Both the position numbers and the translations under genes were made by a program. From positions 248,001-312,000 of the forward strand of contig NZ_CP032624.1 in the NCBI RefSeq assembly GCF_003627055.1: a DNA stretch of 64,000 bases, read 5' to 3'. Position 1 is the first letter of the stretch, and every line of letters starts with the position of its first letter. The notes under the pieces are model-generated. The model saw only the letters and a program-made list of their open reading frames with translations, was not told where the DNA came from and searched no databases. The DNA is from Gryllotalpicola protaetiae (GTDB taxonomy: Bacteria > Actinomycetota > Actinomycetes > Actinomycetales > Microbacteriaceae). Positions 60,625-64,000 of the stretch are shown piece by piece.

Positions 60625-61947
60625 GTGGCCGCCGGAAAGAAGCTCAGCGACAGCGAGCTGATCGGCGACGCCGGGATCGCCCTCATTCACCGGCGTGTGA
60701 GCGCGATGGGGCACGCGTGGCGCCCGCTCGGGCTCGACGCGGGCATCGACGGGAGCATCGAACTGCGCGACCCTGCGACAGGCGAGGTTTCTAACCGCCA
60801 CATCCTCGTTCAGAGCAAGGCGAGTAGCCGCCCGTTTCCGGGCGAGACCGCCGACCGGTTCCACTACATCTGCGACGAGCGCGACCTCGAGTACTGGCTG
60901 AAGTCCGATCAGCCGGTTCTCCTGATCTGCTCCCACCCCGAGTCGGATGGCGCATGGTGGGTGCATGTCCAGAGCTACTTCGCGGATGCATCACGACGGG
61001 CCGACCGCCGGGTGGACTTCGACAAGCGGACGATGTCGCTCGAAGGCAACCTCACCGAACACCTCTTCGCCGTGGCAGATCCACAGGGGCGCGCGCACAC
61101 TCCGGCCCCGGCACACAAGCGGGAAACACTGGAGTCCAACCTGCTCCTCTCGCGCCCACCAGCCCACGTCTACTCATACGCGACAACTGCGACTAGGCCG
61201 CGAGACGTGTACGACGCCCAACGCGCCGAGAATCTGGGTATGCGCCACGACTTCGTACTCAAAGGCGGCCTTCTCCATACCTTACGAATCGTCGACGAGA
61301 CCGGGCTCGGCGTGACCGTCCGCGGTGAGCCTGAAGTCCGACGGATAGCCGACCTCGCGGCAGGCACCCTGGACGATGAACGACTTGCGGTTCAGCTGCT
61401 CAACCGATCGCTTCGCGATGACCTCAGCGACGACTGCGACTTCTCCAGAGAGCGCGGCCTTCTGTATGTGCGAGCGACCGATGATCTTTCCGACCGCAAG
61501 TGGAACACCGCGGGCTCCAATTGGCGCACCGTGTTCAAGGCCTACCGGAGCAAGAAGGATCCGGGCAGGGTGAGCTACTACCGCCACGCGGCCTTCTCGT
61601 GGCAGTTCCTACCTATCGAAGGCGAGTGGTACTGCGCGCTGACGCCCGACTACTACTTCACCTACGACGGTCGCCACGAGTCCCACTTCGCCGCTGACCT
61701 GCTGAAGAAGATCAAGTCCTTCGATCGCCATCAGGCTGTCCGGCAGGAGACGCGAATGTGGGCATCGATCCTTCGTGGCGAGGTTACGCTGCTTCACCAG
61801 CCCAAGCCGAAGATCCTCGAGTTCGGGCAGCTCGCAACCTTCGGAATTGACCGAGGCATCGACGATCCCTCATGGAAGCAGACCGCTGAAGCCGCGCCGA
61901 TGGTGCTTGCCCGATCTGACGCCGCCCTTTTCGAGGTGCCTGCATGA
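60625..61947 (+). CDS. DUF4365-type nuclease with probable APAZ region, short-Argonaute partner
   Basis: A 440-residue protein. Residues 10-150 match the DUF4365 PD-(D/E)xK nuclease-like domain: GDAGIALIHRRV, Asp42 and Glu46 in LDAGIDGSIEL, Gln63-Ser-Lys65 in HILVQSKAS, and a following WLKSDQPVLLICSHP. The remaining 270 residues match no common enzyme and occupy the place of the APAZ domain that pairs with short Argonautes. The GTG start has GAAAGGAG six bases upstream. It overlaps the Argonaute start by 4 bp. By analogy with SPARDA-type systems it is the effector that degrades nucleic acid when the Argonaute senses invading DNA. Confidence 0.75.
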   Translation: MAAGKKLSDSELIGDAGIALIHRRVSAMGHAWRPLGLDAGIDGSIELRDPATGEVSNRHILVQSKASSRPFPGETADRFHYICDERDLEYWLKSDQPVLLICSHPESDGAWWVHVQSYFADASRRADRRVDFDKRTMSLEGNLTEHLFAVADPQGRAHTPAPAHKRETLESNLLLSRPPAHVYSYATTATRPRDVYDAQRAENLGMRHDFVLKGGLLHTLRIVDETGLGVTVRGEPEVRRIADLAAGTLDDERLAVQLLNRSLRDDLSDDCDFSRERGLLYVRATDDLSDRKWNTAGSNWRTVFKAYRSKKDPGRVSYYRHAAFSWQFLPIEGEWYCALTPDYYFTYDGRHESHFAADLLKKIKSFDRHQAVRQETRMWASILRGEVTLLHQPKPKILEFGQLATFGIDRGIDDPSWKQTAEAAPMVLARSDAALFEVPA

Positions 61948-63374
61948 AGCTCTCGTTACTCAATGAGCCTGAGCTGGAGTTCTCCAGCGGCAGCCGACAT
62001 ACCGACCCTCGCCGCGGAATCACGTTCTATGGTCCCGCCGACGCGAACCTAACGGCCCCACGAGCAATCCGTGTCGGGATCATCGGAACACGTGACGCGA
62101 TCGACGGCGTCAAGCGCTGGCTCGACAAGTGCCGCAGTCCGATCGCCGCAAAGTCAAGCCACCTAACGGGCCTATTCCTGCCCTTCCCGGGCTTTGACAC
62201 CAACGTCGGATTCCGGTCGACGATCGTCTGGGACACACGCCTCGAACGACCGATCACTACGCATGCGTTGCGGAACATCGAGTCGCTAAGTCCGGTCGAG
62301 GCCGTCGCGGCAGCGGTTGATCTCTATGACACGGAGTTGGCAGCACTAAACGAAGAGCCCGGGTGCGACGTCGTTCTGGTTTGTCGGCCCGACGTGATTC
62401 CTGAGCAGGTCATCAACCCCGGCGCCTCCGACCGCCCGTGGCGAGAACCCCGCGTCGAGCACACCGGCGTCGACTTCCACTCGCTTCTTAAAGCGAGATC
62501 GCTCAAGACGAGCCGGCCAATCCAGATCATTCGGCGTGAAACCTGGGACGTCGCGTACAAGCCGAAGGGCGGAGATCGCCGCCAGCAACAGGACGAGGCA
62601 ACGAAGGCGTGGAACCTTCACACCGCCCTTTACTACAAGGCGGGCGGTGTCCCGTGGCGGATGACCCGCGCTTCCGAGGACCTCACGAGCTGCTTCGTGG
62701 GGGTCGCGTTCTACCGCGACTCGGCCGGAGACACACTCCAGACGAGCGTCGCCCAGGTCTTCAACCAGAGAGGCGACGGCGTTATCGTCCGCGGGGCACC
62801 CGCCCGTCAGTCAAGAGACGACCGCCAGCCTCATCTGACCGAAAACGACGCCAAGGGTCTGCTGACCCAGTCGCTCGCGTCGTACCGCCGCGAGCACCGC
62901 ACGATGCCAGCCAGGGTGATGCTGCACAAGACCTCGTCGTTCACGGACGCGGAGCAGCGCGGGTTCCGGGCCGCGGCGGTCGATGATCACATTGATCTGC
63001 TCGAACTGGTCTGGCTGCCGAGAGGCGACTCAGTCCGGCTCTTCCGACGCGGGGAGTTTCCACCGCTTCGCGGCACGATGCTCTCGCTCTCCGAGCAACG
63101 ACACGTTCTCTACACTCGCGGCAGTGTGCCCCTCTACAAGACATACGCAGGTATGTATGTGCCGTCGCCACTTCCGTTTCGCCTCGTGGACACAGAGTCG
63201 AGTGCCGAAGAAATCGGAACGGAGTTGCTCACGCTCTCGAAGATGAACTGGAACGCGACCCAGATGGACGGACGGCTACCAATCACGATCCGCACCGCGG
63301 AGTCGATCGGCGGAATCCTCAAGCACCTCAGTCCCGGCGAGACGCCTGCGCCCCGGTACGCGTACTACATGTAG
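61944..63374 (+). CDS. Short prokaryotic Argonaute (MID-PIWI)
   Basis: A 476-residue protein of short-pAgo size, without PAZ. The MID-like region is about 190-245 (Lys206/Lys208, Gln214-Gln216, then AWNLHTALYYKAGGVPWRM). The PIWI-like part follows: FVGVAFYRDS (251-260), QVFNQRGDGVIVRG, RVMLHKTSSF (324-333) and NWNATQMDGRLPITIRTAES at the C-terminus. Ala254 and Lys329 stand where active PIWI domains have catalytic Asp, so it is predicted slicer-inactive and would act as a guide-directed sensor. Coupled by a 4-bp overlap to the nuclease gene. PIWI assignment rests on these patterns and the gene pair. Confidence 0.8.
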   Translation: MKLSLLNEPELEFSSGSRHTDPRRGITFYGPADANLTAPRAIRVGIIGTRDAIDGVKRWLDKCRSPIAAKSSHLTGLFLPFPGFDTNVGFRSTIVWDTRLERPITTHALRNIESLSPVEAVAAAVDLYDTELAALNEEPGCDVVLVCRPDVIPEQVINPGASDRPWREPRVEHTGVDFHSLLKARSLKTSRPIQIIRRETWDVAYKPKGGDRRQQQDEATKAWNLHTALYYKAGGVPWRMTRASEDLTSCFVGVAFYRDSAGDTLQTSVAQVFNQRGDGVIVRGAPARQSRDDRQPHLTENDAKGLLTQSLASYRREHRTMPARVMLHKTSSFTDAEQRGFRAAAVDDHIDLLELVWLPRGDSVRLFRRGEFPPLRGTMLSLSEQRHVLYTRGSVPLYKTYAGMYVPSPLPFRLVDTESSAEEIGTELLTLSKMNWNATQMDGRLPITIRTAESIGGILKHLSPGETPAPRYAYYM

Positions 63375-63380
63375 TCAGCT

Positions 63381-64000
63381 TCAGAATGGCGGCACCGATG
63401 GCCAGTCCACATCACTCAGATCGATCGCGTCGGGCGGATCCTCGTCGTCGGAATCAGCGATGAGCGGCGAGAGCCACTCAGTCGTCACCGACATCGTGCG
63501 GCTATTGGGAGCGGCCTCAGGTGGGAGTTGACCGATCCGCACGACAACGGGGACTTGAGCCGAGACCCCCGAGAGAACGCATGTCCCGGTCGGCAGGATC
63601 GGCAGAGACTCGAACGACACCCGATCAAGGTATGCGACCGCCTTCTCGATGGCGTGAACGTCGAGGTTGTTCACGAGGCGGTGGAGGAAGTAGTTGTGCA
63701 GTTGCGACACGATCGTTTCTGAGATGTCATGCGGACGCTGGCTCGCAATCGTGAGGAACACCCCAAACTTGCGGCCCTCCTTGACGATCTCCTCGAACGT
63801 CTCCAGGCGATAGTCGCGCCATGCCTCGCTTTCCCGTGCAGACTCCGACGACAAGATGTTGTGTGCTTCGTCGATGATGAGGTTCAGGTACCTCTGGCCG
63901 TGCGGGTCTGACCGCTTCTTGTCGTCATACAAATGCTTGCAGACGATCATGGGGATGACCTTGCGCATCGCAAGGTTGACGTTCCGTAGGGAAACCACCG
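63381..64000 (-). CDS. HerA/DUF87-type ATPase (5' part beyond the window)
   Basis: The C-terminal 206 or so residues of a hexameric DNA-translocase-type ATPase. Walker B is LNLIIDEAHNILS, followed by LETFEEIVKEGRKFGVFLTI and ASQRPHDISETIVSQ, then LVNNLDVHAIEKAVAYLD, a typical HerA C-terminal arrangement; the tail is acidic (DSDDEDPPDAIDLSDVDW). Walker A lies off the right edge. It converges on the Argonaute gene with a 6-bp gap. HerA proteins pair with nucleases or Sir2 proteins in several defence systems; its partner is probably outside the window. Confidence 0.85.
   Translation of the reverse strand, partial: VVSLRNVNLAMRKVIPMIVCKHLYDDKKRSDPHGQRYLNLIIDEAHNILSSESARESEAWRDYRLETFEEIVKEGRKFGVFLTIASQRPHDISETIVSQLHNYFLHRLVNNLDVHAIEKAVAYLDRVSFESLPILPTGTCVLSGVSAQVPVVVRIGQLPPEAAPNSRTMSVTTEWLSPLIADSDDEDPPDAIDLSDVDWPSVPPF

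Noticed and set aside
1-64000. CRISPR arrays, rRNA and tRNA genes
   Set aside because: None seen on reading through; no regularly spaced repeats and no cloverleaf-like sequences with conserved T-loop were noticed. A tRNAscan run would be decisive for tRNAs.

Overview
The window is high-GC DNA with GTG/ATG starts, AGGAG-type ribosome binding sites, many 4-bp ATGA/GTGA gene overlaps and several probable leaderless genes. Protein families (REP13E12-like DUF222/HNH, CGNR regulator, CUT1 sugar ABC transporter without its own ATPase, Actinobacteria-type PTPS and PIG-L/methyltransferase clusters) point to a free-living Actinobacterium, most likely Microbacteriaceae. No rRNA, tRNA, CRISPR array or intact insertion sequence was seen.

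Layout. (1) 1-8.0 kb: sugar/uronate-type utilisation locus: a DeoR-HTH/LacI-type regulator and heparinase II/III-like lyase on the minus strand, divergent from a D-2-hydroxyacid dehydrogenase, a CUT1 ABC importer (binding lipoprotein plus two permeases) and a DUF624 protein. (2) 8.1-10.0 kb: an SLC13-type transporter. (3) 10.0-17.7 kb: an amide/N-compound locus: cysteine hydrolase, NMT1/SsuA-type ABC importer, CGNR-type regulator, a very divergent asparaginase-family protein and an MFS transporter. The regulator gene lies between two inverted copies of a 64-bp promoter/operator segment, one facing each arm. (4) 17.5-28.6 kb: malQ, a DUF222/HNH protein, a HAD phosphatase, metE divergent from a LysR regulator fused to a MetE-like domain, and glutamate decarboxylase. 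(5) 28.6-35.8 kb: a seven-gene minus-strand operon (Zn-type dehydrogenase, PTPS-like protein, GT4 glycosyltransferase, methyltransferase, UPF0104 membrane protein, RibD-like reductase, sulfatase-fold membrane enzyme) divergent from a CDP-alcohol phosphatidyltransferase; together they look like an uncharacterised pathway for a cell-envelope molecule. (6) 35.7-53.4 kb: housekeeping and stress genes, an amidohydrolase/ThrE pair, glutaminase, and a second glyco-type operon (Dps, acyl-CoA dehydrogenase-like, PIG-L/methyltransferase fusion, GT2), then an MFS pump, a CCC1-type transporter, and a MarR regulator with two perfect palindromic operators facing a VOC protein. (7) 53.4-60.0 kb: mostly single small membrane and stress genes. 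(8) 60.6-64.0 kb: a region of visibly lower GC holding a DUF4365-type nuclease gene overlapping a short prokaryotic Argonaute gene, with a HerA/DUF87-type ATPase converging from the right edge: a defence island.

The most notable items are the nuclease plus short Argonaute pair, the LysR-MetE fusion, the regulator flanked by inverted operator copies, and the pterin-like envelope operon.
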